Positions 1-10,029 of a stretch of DNA of 32,755 bases are shown here, in pieces (position 1 is the stretch's first letter; each line of letters begins with the position of its first letter). This DNA is from Zancudomyces culisetae. Lineage: Eukaryota; Kickxellomycota; Harpellomycetes; Harpellales; Legeriomycetaceae. Location of the stretch: the NCBI GenBank assembly GCA_001969505.1, contig LSSK01000350.1:1-32755 (forward strand). Direction: 5' to 3'. A program made the position numbers and the translations under genes. The notes under the pieces were generated by a model. The model was not told the origin of the DNA. It ran no database searches and was given only the letters and a program-made list of their open reading frames with translations.

Positions 1-1635
1 TCTGAAGAGACTACATCATGTGAGACTGATGTTTCTACTTCTACTGTAGTCATTACATCCGAATCTACACCAACAGTGGATGCTTCAACTGACTCGAGTT
101 CATCCGACGATTGTACCGAGGAATCAACATCAACTGAATCAACTGATGATTGTACCGAGGAATCAACATCAACCGAGACAACTGTTGATGCCTCATCAGT
201 CACTAGCTCCACTACAGAATGTACTGAAACCAAAGAATCTACAACAACTGAAGAATCAACTGAGGAATCAACTGAATCAACTGAGTCTACTGAAGAATCA
301 ACTGAGGAATCGACTGAGTCAACCGAGGAATCAACTGAGTCAACTGAAGAATCAACTGAGGAATCGACTGAGTCAACCGAGGAATCAACTGAGTCAACTG
401 AAGAATCAACTGAGGAATCAACTGAGTCTACTGAAGAATCAACTGAGGAATCGACTGAGTCTACTGAAGAATCAACTGAGGAATCGACTGAGTCTACTGA
501 AGAATCAACTGAGGAATCGACTGAATCAACCGAGGAATCAACTGAGGAATCAACTGAGTCTACCGAAGAATCGACCGAGCCAACTGTTGATGCCTCATCA
601 GTCACTAGCTCCACTACAGAATGTACTGAAACCAAAGAATCTACAACAACTGAAGAATCAACTGAGGAATCAACTGAATCAACTGAGTCTACTGAAGAAT
701 CAACTGAGGAATCGACTGAGTCAACCGAGGAATCAACCGAAGAATCAACTGAGTCTACCGAAGAATCAACTGAGTCTACCGAAGAATCAACCGAGCCAAC
801 TGTTGATGCCTCATCAGTCACCAGCTCCACTAAAGAATGTACTGAAACTAAAGAATCTACGACAACCGAGCCAACTGTTGAAGCAAGCAGCGAAGTAGAG
901 AGCACGCCATCAGTTTCCACACCACCAGCTTATACAACACCAGTTTCCACACCACCAGTTTCGACTCCTGAGGAAACCGATGAGGGTGAAACTATCACTT
1001 CGGTAATTCAGTCCACATCAACAATGGTTATCACCAGAACCAAAACCAGGCCAAAGACATCAACAAGTGTTGTACCCACCACAATGCCACCACCACCACC
1101 ACCGGTCTACCCCACAAGACCACCACCAGTCTATCCTACAAGACCCATACCCACCATTGAGGTTCCATCACCAGAGCCAAGTGTTGTTCTTCCAACACCA
1201 CCACCATCGCCAGCACCAAGCACTGTTCCAGTGCTACCATTGAGCCCATCAGTAGAACCAAGTGTTGTCATTCCAAGACCAACACCACCAGCACCAGAAC
1301 CAAGCATTGTCATTCCAAGACCATCACCACCAGCACCAGAGCCAAGCATTGTCATTCCAAGACCACCAGTGAACCCACCACCAACAACATGTCCACCACC
1401 ACCAACATGCCCACCAACCAACGGTGTCTCTGTACCACCTGTATGTACACCTGGAGACATGCAATGTGAGCCACACGATTACAGCATCTTCTATGTCTGT
1501 GACTCCAAGAGCCAATGGCAAGTTGCTAAGGCCCCAACAGGTACAACATGTAGCAACTACCCAGGCATGAAGGTACGCTTCTGCTTTAGTGTTGATTTTG
1601 ATCCTCTATCCAACACATTTGACATTTCTCATTAG
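1..1635 (+). CDS. Ser/Thr/Glu-repeat surface protein with CBM19-like C-terminus (5' partial)
   Basis: The frame is open from the first base of the window, so the start codon and any signal peptide lie outside it. About 544 codons are visible. They run through a Thr/Ser/Glu repeat stalk (codons ~30-295, TEEST/TEST units), a Pro-rich stalk with a 14-residue repeat (PAPEPSIVIPRP core, ~codons 385-460), and a Cys-rich end. The end (CTPGDMQC ... IFYVC ... PTGTTC, ~codons 481-520) matches the spacing of carbohydrate-binding module family 19, a fungal chitin-binding fold. A likely role is a secreted or wall-associated glycoprotein, heavily O-glycosylated on the stalk and binding chitin at its tip; this is inference. 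No catalytic domain is visible, but a chitinase domain could lie upstream. The 3' end could alternatively be spliced: AAG|GTACGC at 1573 is a plausible donor. Confidence 0.7.
   Translation, partial: SEETTSCETDVSTSTVVITSESTPTVDASTDSSSSDDCTEESTSTESTDDCTEESTSTETTVDASSVTSSTTECTETKESTTTEESTEESTESTESTEESTEESTESTEESTESTEESTEESTESTEESTESTEESTEESTESTEESTEESTESTEESTEESTESTEESTEESTESTEESTEESTESTEESTEPTVDASSVTSSTTECTETKESTTTEESTEESTESTESTEESTEESTESTEESTEESTESTEESTESTEESTEPTVDASSVTSSTKECTETKESTTTEPTVEASSEVESTPSVSTPPAYTTPVSTPPVSTPEETDEGETITSVIQSTSTMVITRTKTRPKTSTSVVPTTMPPPPPPVYPTRPPPVYPTRPIPTIEVPSPEPSVVLPTPPPSPAPSTVPVLPLSPSVEPSVVIPRPTPPAPEPSIVIPRPSPPAPEPSIVIPRPPVNPPPTTCPPPPTCPPTNGVSVPPVCTPGDMQCEPHDYSIFYVCDSKSQWQVAKAPTGTTCSNYPGMKVRFCFSVDFDPLSNTFDISH
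181..870 (+). repeat. Nested coding repeat array (TVDASSVTSST unit plus TEEST units)
   Basis: A unit starting ACTGTTGATGCCTCATCAG occurs at 181, 583 and 799, each in the same frame. The first two copies are identical for 155 nt (181-335 and 583-737). The third is shorter and diverged. Between them run imperfect tandem 9- to 15-nt units encoding TEES, TEST and EEST. All period lengths are multiples of three, so the frame survives expansion and contraction. Confidence 0.93.
1283..1366 (+). repeat. 42-nt Pro-rich coding repeat
   Basis: Two near-identical 42-nt units begin at 1283 and 1325 (CACCACCAGCACCAGA start) and encode a 14-residue Pro-rich repeat with core PAPEPSIVIPRP. Degenerate earlier copies (PEPSVVLPTP, VEPSVVIPRP) lie just upstream. 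They form part of the extended stalk. Confidence 0.85.
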
Positions 1636-2090
1636 AAGTCATATTCTATTTTTTTTTCTCCGTTCTTTCTTCTTTTTTTAGTTCCTATAATTTTTGACTA
1701 ATTAAATTCACTTTAGCTTCACACTTACTTTACACTTTTTCTCAAGGATATATTAAGACGAATTAGCAATAATACAGATTGACACACGAACACTCAAGAG
1801 CTGTTAAAAATATTTATTTCACACATTCTGTGACTTGGAAAGCTTGGTACATATGATAAGACAAAAGTTTTTAGTTGAAAGTTGACTTTTCTTTTATGCT
1901 TTACTTGCTCTCACTAGCTTTAATGTTTGACTTCCATTTTGTTTCAACAAAACACAAAGTTGTGTAAAAAATAAAATAATAGTAGTAAATGTGAACGAAG
2001 CCACAAGTTGGTGTATTATTTTCAATGCAAAAACAAGAAAGATAAAGAAAAAATAAAAGCAAGCCATGAACATAAAAGCTGATATAAAAA
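1636..2090. other. Convergent intergenic region, surface protein / FZO1
   Basis: The 455 bp between two facing stop codons are AT-rich, with a T-rich tract just after 1635. I see no gene, RNA or clear repeat. It should hold the 3' UTRs and polyadenylation sites of both genes. Confidence 0.6.
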
Positions 2091-4424
2091 CTAGATAAAT
2101 TTGGCAGAAGAATTAACAGAGCGAATTGACGAAACTAACTCAAAGACACGCGTTTTGAGATCATCGAAATATATCTGAGCATCTTGAGAAAGGTGTCTTG
2201 AACGTAAATGATCAGCACGTTTCAATTCTTCAGCTTCTACCATACGCTGAAAGCTGTTTTGCAAACGCCAAGCAAAAGGGCTGATAGCGCGGCAAGTTTC
2301 AGTGGCCAAACGATTTGCATGGGTATCGGCAAATTTTTCGGCATGTAAGCCAGCCTTGAGACGAGAAGAAATGTTGTGTTTGATGGTATGGTCAACCTCG
2401 TAGAGCATGTAGAGAATGGACCCAAGACCAATGCAGCCAGCAGAGAAGAGGACAAATTTGGAAACGGAGGAGGAGGAGTTGGGAGAGAGGGAAATGTAGT
2501 TCGAGGAGAATCTAAATAGAGTAACAAAGTTGGAGAGGAGGGTGGAGTTTGATAAAACTACAAAGGAGGAAGCAGTAAGAGTTATAGATGTGGGAAGTTT
2601 AAACTTGAACTTTTCAAGGTCAATAAAATCGGAGAGTTGGATGGAAAAGGCATCAAGGAAAGGAGAAATGGAATGTGAGTGAGAGAAGGTGAGAGAGGCA
2701 AGCTGGGAGTCGACAATGTCGGAGGAAAGAGATGGAATATCAGAAGGATCAGATTCAAGGGATCTCCGCTGTTGGTCAAGAGAAACTAGAGAGTTTGCCG
2801 AGGAGTTGATGACAAAACGGGCAAAGTTTTCTGATTCAGAGATTTGAGAATAGAGATAGTTGACGTTAGAGAGAAAGACGTTTTCAGCGTAGTAGTAACA
2901 GTTGAACAAGCCAGGCCACTCAACGCTGTCTCCAGCAGCATCAAGGTTGCCAATAGAGGTAGAAAGAAAGTCTGCGGTATAAGTTCTAACTTTTTCTTGT
3001 GACTCTTCAACCATCGATTCAATTGACTTTACCGCATTTGCACGTTTGTCTAGCAAATTTTCATATTTAGGCATGTCTGAGCGCAGGACAGAGTTGATTT
3101 CCTGAATCTTTTTAGCAGCCAACTCGATGTTTTCAGCAGAAATCAAATATAAATCAGATAGCAGATTCAGCATGTACCGCTGGGCTGGTGCAAGTTTGGA
3201 TTTAAACCGCTGGCCAAGCGTCCACCACCGGAGTTTTTTCTCCATCAGCGCGAATTCAGGACTGGGTTTAGCTGATCCGTCAACAACCAAATTTTTCGCA
3301 CTGACAAAATGTACCAGATTTTCTGCTTCATCATACGTCTCCGCAGAAAGCTCTTTAATCTGGTCCATAATCATACGTCGACATTTATCCTTACGCTTGA
3401 TCGCATCAAACCGGTTAACCACAGTAAAAATGTGCGCCTTCTCTTTGCCCGCACTCGCCAAAAACTCCTGTCCTGACAGCGTAAAATGATTCTCGGCATT
3501 CACTACAAACACAACCACATCAATTTCCTCCTGTCGTGCAAATAGTTGCGTTGTCTTGAGCGAGTCGCGATTCAGTCCTGGCGAGTCAATCAATGAAATA
3601 TCAACTACTCCGTTACTCAACAGGCTATCTTGCTTGTCAACATTGTCACGCGTGAAAATCTTGAGCTGCTGGTACATATTGACATTGTCGAGCACCGTGT
3701 CCTCCAACTCGTCTTGTGCTATCACGTGGTATGTTGCAGGGTTCTGTGGGTCGTATCTATCCAAATCAAAGACTCCGTGTATTTCCTCGCGTCCTTTGTT
3801 CTTGCTTGCATCCAGCACCTCGCAAAATACCATTGTACAAGGCTGCTGATCCGATGGTAACACGTTTCTCCGTATTAGCGCGTTCACCAGCGTACTTTTT
3901 CCTGCATTGAGATCACCCGTCACCAGTATCTTTGAGCTCTTGTCCGCCACGCGCTGTTGCAGCTTTTCTAAATGCCGCTCACTCTTCTCGAAACTCTCGT
4001 CCAACAATCTCGACATCGATGCCTGCTCTAAGCTTCCCATAATGTCTGTACCTTGTGGCTGTCGTAAATCTACCCTCAATACCTTCAACCGCCCCCCATT
4101 CTCTGCAAGATATATCTCGCTGTCATCTTGCACCCCAATCACACTGCTTGCTCTTCTCTCTCTGGTTTCTGACCGCCCGAACTGGTCTTCTCCGTCCACA
4201 CCTATTACCGAGTTTGATCGTGTAGCATCGTTTCCAAAGCTAAACAGTCTTGATCCCAGCGATTCTATAGGATAGCTAATCGAATATTTGCTCCTGCCGT
4301 ACGCCTTTAGATCCTGCACTAGTTTCTTTGTGCTTTTGAGTTGTTCTAGTATCCTTGCACAGTCATCTGCAAACACATTATTTTCAACACCACTATCATA
4401 TATACCGTATTTACGTCCCAGCAT
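2091..4424 (-). CDS. FZO1: Mitofusin-family GTPase Fzo1 (mitochondrial outer-membrane fusion)
   Basis: This is a dynamin-family GTPase that drives outer mitochondrial membrane fusion. From the first ATG (4424) the product is about 777 residues, against 855 for yeast Fzo1 and ~740-760 for animal mitofusins. The GTPase motifs are intact: P-loop GDLNAGKST (~170-178), G2 Thr in QPCTMVF, G3 DSPG (~280), G4 NRFD (~337) and SAK (~375). Animal mitofusins also carry NRxD, so the Arg is normal. Helical, heptad-like stretches flank a hydrophobic pair near residues ~612-635 and ~655-675 (the latter SAGCIGLGSILYMLY), as expected for the two-pass membrane anchor. A final helical region (~685-775) fits HR2. 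No intron is needed. The frame stays open a little upstream, but without an ATG. Confidence 0.93.
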   Translation of the reverse strand: MLGRKYGIYDSGVENNVFADDCARILEQLKSTKKLVQDLKAYGRSKYSISYPIESLGSRLFSFGNDATRSNSVIGVDGEDQFGRSETRERRASSVIGVQDDSEIYLAENGGRLKVLRVDLRQPQGTDIMGSLEQASMSRLLDESFEKSERHLEKLQQRVADKSSKILVTGDLNAGKSTLVNALIRRNVLPSDQQPCTMVFCEVLDASKNKGREEIHGVFDLDRYDPQNPATYHVIAQDELEDTVLDNVNMYQQLKIFTRDNVDKQDSLLSNGVVDISLIDSPGLNRDSLKTTQLFARQEEIDVVVFVVNAENHFTLSGQEFLASAGKEKAHIFTVVNRFDAIKRKDKCRRMIMDQIKELSAETYDEAENLVHFVSAKNLVVDGSAKPSPEFALMEKKLRWWTLGQRFKSKLAPAQRYMLNLLSDLYLISAENIELAAKKIQEINSVLRSDMPKYENLLDKRANAVKSIESMVEESQEKVRTYTADFLSTSIGNLDAAGDSVEWPGLFNCYYYAENVFLSNVNYLYSQISESENFARFVINSSANSLVSLDQQRRSLESDPSDIPSLSSDIVDSQLASLTFSHSHSISPFLDAFSIQLSDFIDLEKFKFKLPTSITLTASSFVVLSNSTLLSNFVTLFRFSSNYISLSPNSSSSVSKFVLFSAGCIGLGSILYMLYEVDHTIKHNISSRLKAGLHAEKFADTHANRLATETCRAISPFAWRLQNSFQRMVEAEELKRADHLRSRHLSQDAQIYFDDLKTRVFELVSSIRSVNSSAKFI

Positions 4425-5672
4425 TTTTACTTGTATCTGTTTGTATGTACCGATATTGGTGGTGTAAAACAAGTCAGCGTTCTGTATGTACTATTGCGGT
4501 TTGTTAGTTCCTAATATTTTTTCAAAAATACCAAGACAAAAAAAAAGACAAAAACGGACAGGTGTTTCTTCAAAAGTATTGTATTTCTAATCCCTTGGCA
4601 AAATCTGTGTTGCTCTGAAATAGTTCTTGGTAATTCGATATCCTCGTATTTTCAGCTTATCCAATGTAATTTCTACTCACACTATGTTTTGACTGTCTTT
4701 TGATCAAAACGCTAAATCCTTCTGATTAAATACAAGCACTAGTAAAAAAAAATTTTACTTTTGCAAATCTCGATTCAAACCAAATACAATTGTATACTGT
4801 TTGTGGATTTAAATAAGAAATACAAATAAATGTGAAATGTATCAGCAAGTGTATCTATGGAAAAAAAATAATGACTATTCTGCTAAGCAATAACACTTAT
4901 TGTCTTTGCTCCGTATCTTTTTTTTTTTAATTGATAAGTTTTTTTCCCTTAATTCAAGCTGATACCAACTTGCCAAAACTCGCTTTTCTAATTTTTTTTT
5001 CCAGTGGTCATTTCGAAATCTGTATGAATTTTTTTTAAAAGGCATTTGAAATACATGATAGAGAGATAGCAAAATTTTTGCAAATGGCCTTAGAAAAATA
5101 AAAATACTTGCAGGTAATTTGCTCAATTCCCATTTCTTGTAACATTGTCTGCAAATGGCCTACTTGTATTATTAATCACGTGCTGAAATCCATTGTTATT
5201 CGCTAGTATTGCTTATTTCAATTATGCAATGTGTTTTATTTCCAACCATTATTTTTTTTTTAAAAAAAGTTCATTTCTGACCATTTGCCTTGAATAAAGG
5301 AATCGAGTATTCTTCATACCATTTTTTTAAAATTACTAGAATGTGAACCAAATCTCTCAAACTACAGTAAATAAAATAAAATAAAAACCTAAAAGCTGGC
5401 CAATAAAATAGGTATTGATTTTATTGCCTGATGTTGCGGAATGTTGGTGTTGATTTAGAAACCACAGAAAAAAATAAACGAAAACCTTATTTCCCAAGTT
5501 TTAGTTAGAAAGGCTCGAACAATTTGGACAAATTCCAGCACTGCAACCCCGAAATCTGGCTCAATCTTGCCCTTTTACATATTATTGCTCCATCTGTTTT
5601 CCAATGTTTATTTAAAAAAACAAAAAGCTAATCACTTAATTTACCATATATTAGAAAAAAAAGCACTAAGGT
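4425..5672. other. Intergenic region upstream of FZO1 and downstream of NUP84
   Basis: About 1.25 kb, very AT-rich with many homopolymer A/T runs. It should carry the FZO1 promoter and the NUP84 3' UTR. The only patterns I can point to are repeats of CAAATGG(CCT) at 5081-5090, 5152-5161 and, inverted, at 5281-5287. Short reading frames here have low-complexity, Lys/Phe/Ile-rich translations and look accidental. Confidence 0.6.
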
Positions 5673-8593
5673 TTATGTCAAATCAAACTCAAAATCATCA
5701 AATGAAAATGCCTGATTGGACGAAAACACAGAAATGTTCGAGGAATAATATCCCAACTCTTCAAACTTCAGTAGCTCAAAGTACGCTGTTTTAATCAGCG
5801 CCGTAAACTCTCCAGCACGACCATCAGGATACTTGGCTGACTTTGCGTTCAGCAATTGAACCAGTACATTCTCCGCAGGACTTCCCAAAAACAAATGTGT
5901 AAGATTGATACATCGTGTTATATACTCGGGATGAAGATGTCGCACTTCAAAATACAGATTGAACAGCTTGAACAGAATGTCGGGCACATAAAAGCTAACC
6001 AGCAAATTTCGTTGATCAGCGTTACTGCTAGTAGCTACAGCAGGCCCATCACCACTACGTGATACAAAACTAAAATCATAACGTGAGTATGAATGCGTAG
6101 AAAATAGCAGGAGCCAATCATCTCTCACAACTTTTTCTAAAATGTCGACTCTAAACGAATCTTCAATTTTGGATACCAGGTCGGCAATCGGCTCCTTTAG
6201 ACTCTCATTGATGTTGATTTCATCATTATCAAAATAGTACAAATTTGTTCCCATAAAGTCGCAGTACAAAGCATATCCGTTGCATAGATTCAGTAGATAC
6301 AGATACTCGGCGTAGAAGCAAACTAGCAAACCAGTTGGCCAATCAGCAGTAGCAGAATCATACCCAAGGATATCCGATGCCAAGTCCGAATTCTCGCTGT
6401 GTTCACCACCATTATTGTGCGTACCATTGCCGTCCTGCTGTGATTCTTGTGAGAGATCATTCATGGTAGATTCATACAGTTTCGCCATCGCACACACTGG
6501 AACCGAAAATAGTTTATCCATTTCGTCTGGCAAGGTGACATCCACATTTTCATAGCAATATTTCCAAAATGGTAATATAAAATCGTCTGGAAAAGAATTG
6601 AATAGTGCTATAGCCATATTTATCCTTCCTTTCACCAGTGCCCCACGAATCATTTGTACTCCAGCTACCAATGCATAAAAATAAAACTGCGGGTACAAAG
6701 TCAGCCACCCTAACACCCAAATATACTCTGTTTCAATATCACTCAGCTTATCATCAGTATATACAAAACCATCTGCCGAGCTGTCTAAATCTTCAAACTC
6801 AGGTCCACACTCATTTAATAATGCCATTGCTTGCTTATACACTCCTTTAATAATCATGTGAACGTCTAAACCTTGAAGTTCTGCATAATCTATATATTCT
6901 CTGCGTTCTTCTGCTACCCCAAGATTGCATTTACATAGAAACTCTATATATATCCTCTCAGACAATGGAGATGGAAGTTTGCTCGCATAAACCGCCACTT
7001 TGCCGTGCTGACTCTCTTTATCCCCAAGTAGCTGTACATATCCGCTTAATATTGTGTCGACACAGAGTTCATCTATTTGTTGTTCTGTTTCTCTGCTAAC
7101 AAGTACCAGATCTGCCAAGAATCTTAGATGATGGCTTCTAATATTCCTATTTTGCGTTCGATTGATACAATCATTAAAATTTTAATATGCCAGAATACAT
7201 ATTTTCAATTTGAGCTTACCCATCCTTTATTTTACTACTAATATTTGCAATGTAGCTATTTAGGCTGTTCTCAATAAGATGCTTTTGAATCTCATTAAAA
7301 CTAAACTCCTTGCTGTAGTAAACCATCTGTCCATTGTTCCTGTCGAATATCTCCTTGTATGACCTTGGCGCCCCTAGTCCTGCTAGTCTCATTCCCAGCC
7401 CTTCGTTAATCTCACCTTCAATCATCGCGCTAGTTTCTACCCATATTCGATCTTCCCAGCTTGTACTCACTTCCAAAGCTTCGGACATGCTACCAACAAG
7501 AACGCCATATATTGCCCGCTCATACTTATCTGCATTACCATCTCTCGCCTGGCCAACACATGACTCTAACCACAACCCTCGATTAATATTTCCGCCGTCT
7601 TCACACATATTTCCCCCAGCTAGCTCTCCTCTTTCTTTTTCGTTTGCATTTTTTCGGTAGTATAACCCTCCCCTAATACTAGAAGCTCTCCAATACTCAT
7701 TGTTATTTATGCACACTTGTACGGCCTTGGCCAGATCGCCTTTTCGTATCCATCTATATACCTTTTCCAAATATCCCTCTGTTTTATCCTATGTACATTT
7801 ACAAAATTAACATTTACTCCTACTTTCTTGTTATGTGTAACTAAATACACCCAGAAGCCCCCATTAAAAAGTTTAGAGTACCTCTTCATTTTCCAGCTCT
7901 GAATCTGATCGTTCTCGTTCAATTTTCTCCAGCCAACTCCTAACAACCTAGGATGTATTTTTCATTTTGGTTAAATAAAATTCTGAATTGTTTGCATGAT
8001 CCTCCCATAACATGCTCTATTAATCATTCAAAACATTGTTTCTTACAATATTCTCCCTTATTGTGGGGTGCAGCTCGATAATCGCTTGAACCTTATCAAA
8101 ATCTGTTTTGTTAGCTGTCGTTTCGTCCACAATTTGCATCTCAGTATCTTTACTCCTCTTTTCATTTCTTTGCTGGTATAATAGTTCTGTTAGCTCCCAA
8201 GTCTCTCTTTCGGCTCTCCATACTATCTGCTTCTCGATATAATATTTCTGTCTACTCTTCCTAAACTCCTCCAGATAAAATCTCTCTCTATTTGTATCAA
8301 GGATTTTTATTTTAAAATTGCAGTTGAAGTTTCCTTCTAAATAACAATTAAATTAGCGTATACGGCACAAACAACCAAATGATGAATTAAAAACAGACAT
8401 TATATTACCTTTCGCTACATATCTCAATGTATTTTTTGATCTTTTCAAATCCTTTCATTTCTTTTAATTCAAATGCATCTTCATTTCCCAAAGCCGCCTC
8501 GCTTTCAAGCGGCAAATAGGTGTTTTCAATACTTGTAAACAGCCCAATTTCCTCCTCCTCTATCTCTACGCTCATCACTCGCCTGTTATTCAT
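5673..8593 (-). CDS. NUP84: Nucleoporin Nup84/Nup107 (Y-complex scaffold), five exons
   Basis: This is a structural member of the Y-shaped (Nup84/Nup107) complex that coats the nuclear pore membrane. My exon model on the minus strand is 8593-8409, 8287-8047, 7947-7882, 7788-7220 and 7137-5673. All phases join without stops and give 841 residues, typical for the family. Recognisable helical blocks are ERFYLEEFRK ... WRAERETWEL (exon 2), VVRSWLEKIE (exon 3), EGYLEKVYRWIRKGDLAKAV followed by YWRASSIRGG (exon 4), and LRFLADLVLV ... YASKLPSPLSERIYIEFL (exon 5). The last two are characteristic of Nup107-type proteins. Donors are GTAATA, GTAAGA, GTACTC and GTAAGC; all four acceptors are TAG. The start at 8593 is the first ATG in frame. 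The N-terminus is acidic and poorly conserved, so an upstream exon cannot be excluded. Confidence 0.9.
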
Positions 8594-10029
8594 TCTTGTT
8601 ATTTTCGTTTTATTGTATTCGCTTTTTTTACATTTATTGATTTTTGCTCTTGTTTATGATTCAACAAAATATCGTAAATAAAACATTTAGCGTTTACTAA
8701 AATTTTCGTCTTTCCTGAATAAAATTTTTTCTCATTCTGCAATTGCCTTCCTAATACACTAATCCGCATTGGCTGAAAATGAAAAAAATACAACACGAAA
8801 AGGGGACTTAAAAATGTTCTAAAAAGGGTTAAAAATAAATATAATTTAGGCGATCAGTAAGTGTAATTTAATACCCCCTATATCCGAATAAAACACTACT
8901 ATAAGCTAAACGCCATTCAATACAAGTGTTGTTATATCTAGTACTATATTTACCGCTGTTAAACCATATGCGATTGCTATCACAACTTTATTCTACAACT
9001 TCAGTGGCAAAAAGAATTATGAGCTATAGACAGGAAGAAAAAGGGGCAAAAAAAGTCATCACACATCATCTTTCTATTCGCCATCATTCTCAGTATTTCA
9101 TGCTTTAAAACCCCGCTAATAGACTAACATTACAATTACCACTCTTTCTTTATTCACTAGTTTTATGTTTTGCGTTTTATGTTTTCAGTTTGTATTCACC
9201 TATAAATGGTGTGATGGCTGAATGATACTAGCACATTCAACACTATCTTGTTATCTCGATCACCAAGCTTTGATTGCTTTACAAAATGTTAATCAATACC
9301 TGATGAATAAAACTCTAGGAGAAGGACAATCGATCTAAATCAATCCAGTATCACACAGACTAAAAAATATATTCCCGCATTACACACAGTATTATGAGAT
9401 AGTTTTTTAACCCATTCGTTAGCGTTAATGTTTTTACAAAGTTTGAAAGCGCCAAAAATCCAGTTGGTTAATTTCTGATAAAATCCATCTAAGCCAAAAA
9501 ATCGTTCTAGCTCGAAAGTTAGTTTTAAAGCTATGAAATTATACTGACTATTAGTAATCTTTTCCGATCCAACAATTAATACTGTCAGAGGGGAGGACGA
9601 GTTGGTTTTGGGAAAACCAAAAAAAGGAGTGGAAGGGGCGATAGAAATGTAGGAAGTGTTATAGAATGAAATGGAAAGTGTTGTAAACCAGATTAGCTAA
9701 TATATAGTAGAAATTGCAACATCATTAGCTAGGATTTTTCTACCGATTTATAACAAATATATTCGTGCCACTTTATTGTGGCAAGAGGATTTCAAGCAAC
9801 TTAGGACCTTTTTTTTTTTGACTGTTTGATTTTTCCTCTAGAGCTGGTTGGACGGCTTCCTCTTTGCCAACTTGACTTGATTGCAAAAAAAAAAAGTATA
9901 AAAACTGGGGGAATTATTTTTCATCAAAAAAAAAACTATTTCTTTACTGCAATACAATCTTATCCTTTTCAGCATACCCGCCTCGCATCGAGAATTGGAG
10001 ATATTAAAGCCAAGTAAAACTAAAAAAAA
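8594..10029. other. Divergent intergenic region, NUP84 / old yellow enzyme
   Basis: About 1.44 kb between two divergent starts. It is AT-rich with A/T homopolymers. I see no convincing gene: the short frames are not protein-like and have no recognisable relatives. The right end holds the oxidoreductase promoter with a TATA-like element and a pyrimidine-rich stretch before the ATG. Confidence 0.6.
9897..9904 (+). promoter_or_regulatory. TATA-like element of the old yellow enzyme gene
   Basis: TATAAAAA lies about 126 nt before the ATG at 10030, following a poly-A run. Position and sequence fit a core promoter TATA box, though in AT-rich DNA chance matches are common. Confidence 0.45.

Noticed and set aside
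80-898. A long second reading frame (272 codons, Gln/Asn/Leu-rich) inside the surface-protein gene
   Set aside because: It is open only because the Ser/Thr/Glu repeat has period lengths divisible by three; the Ser/Thr frame continues into the conserved Cys module and is the real one.
1131-1460. Gly-rich reading frame on the minus strand
   Set aside because: It is the complement of the Pro-rich stalk; Pro codons CCA/CCN read as Gly on the other strand.
1573-1589. A 17-nt intron (GTACGC to TTTAG) that would end the protein at GMKC
   Set aside because: It gives a neat CBM19 end, but 17 nt is too short for a fungal spliceosomal intron.
4425-4472. Longer FZO1 start at 4472
   Set aside because: That codon is TTG; the first ATG in frame is at 4424.
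4875-5126. 83-codon minus-strand frame in the FZO1 upstream region
   Set aside because: Lys/Phe/Ile-rich, low-complexity translation with poly-A/T tracts; no recognisable feature.
8599-8796. 65-codon frame just upstream of NUP84
   Set aside because: Different frame, AT-driven composition and no splice sites linking it to NUP84.
9181-9340. Words resembling C and D boxes of a snoRNA (GTGATGG, CTGATGA, CTGA)
   Set aside because: The boxes are imperfect, in the wrong order and without a terminal stem.
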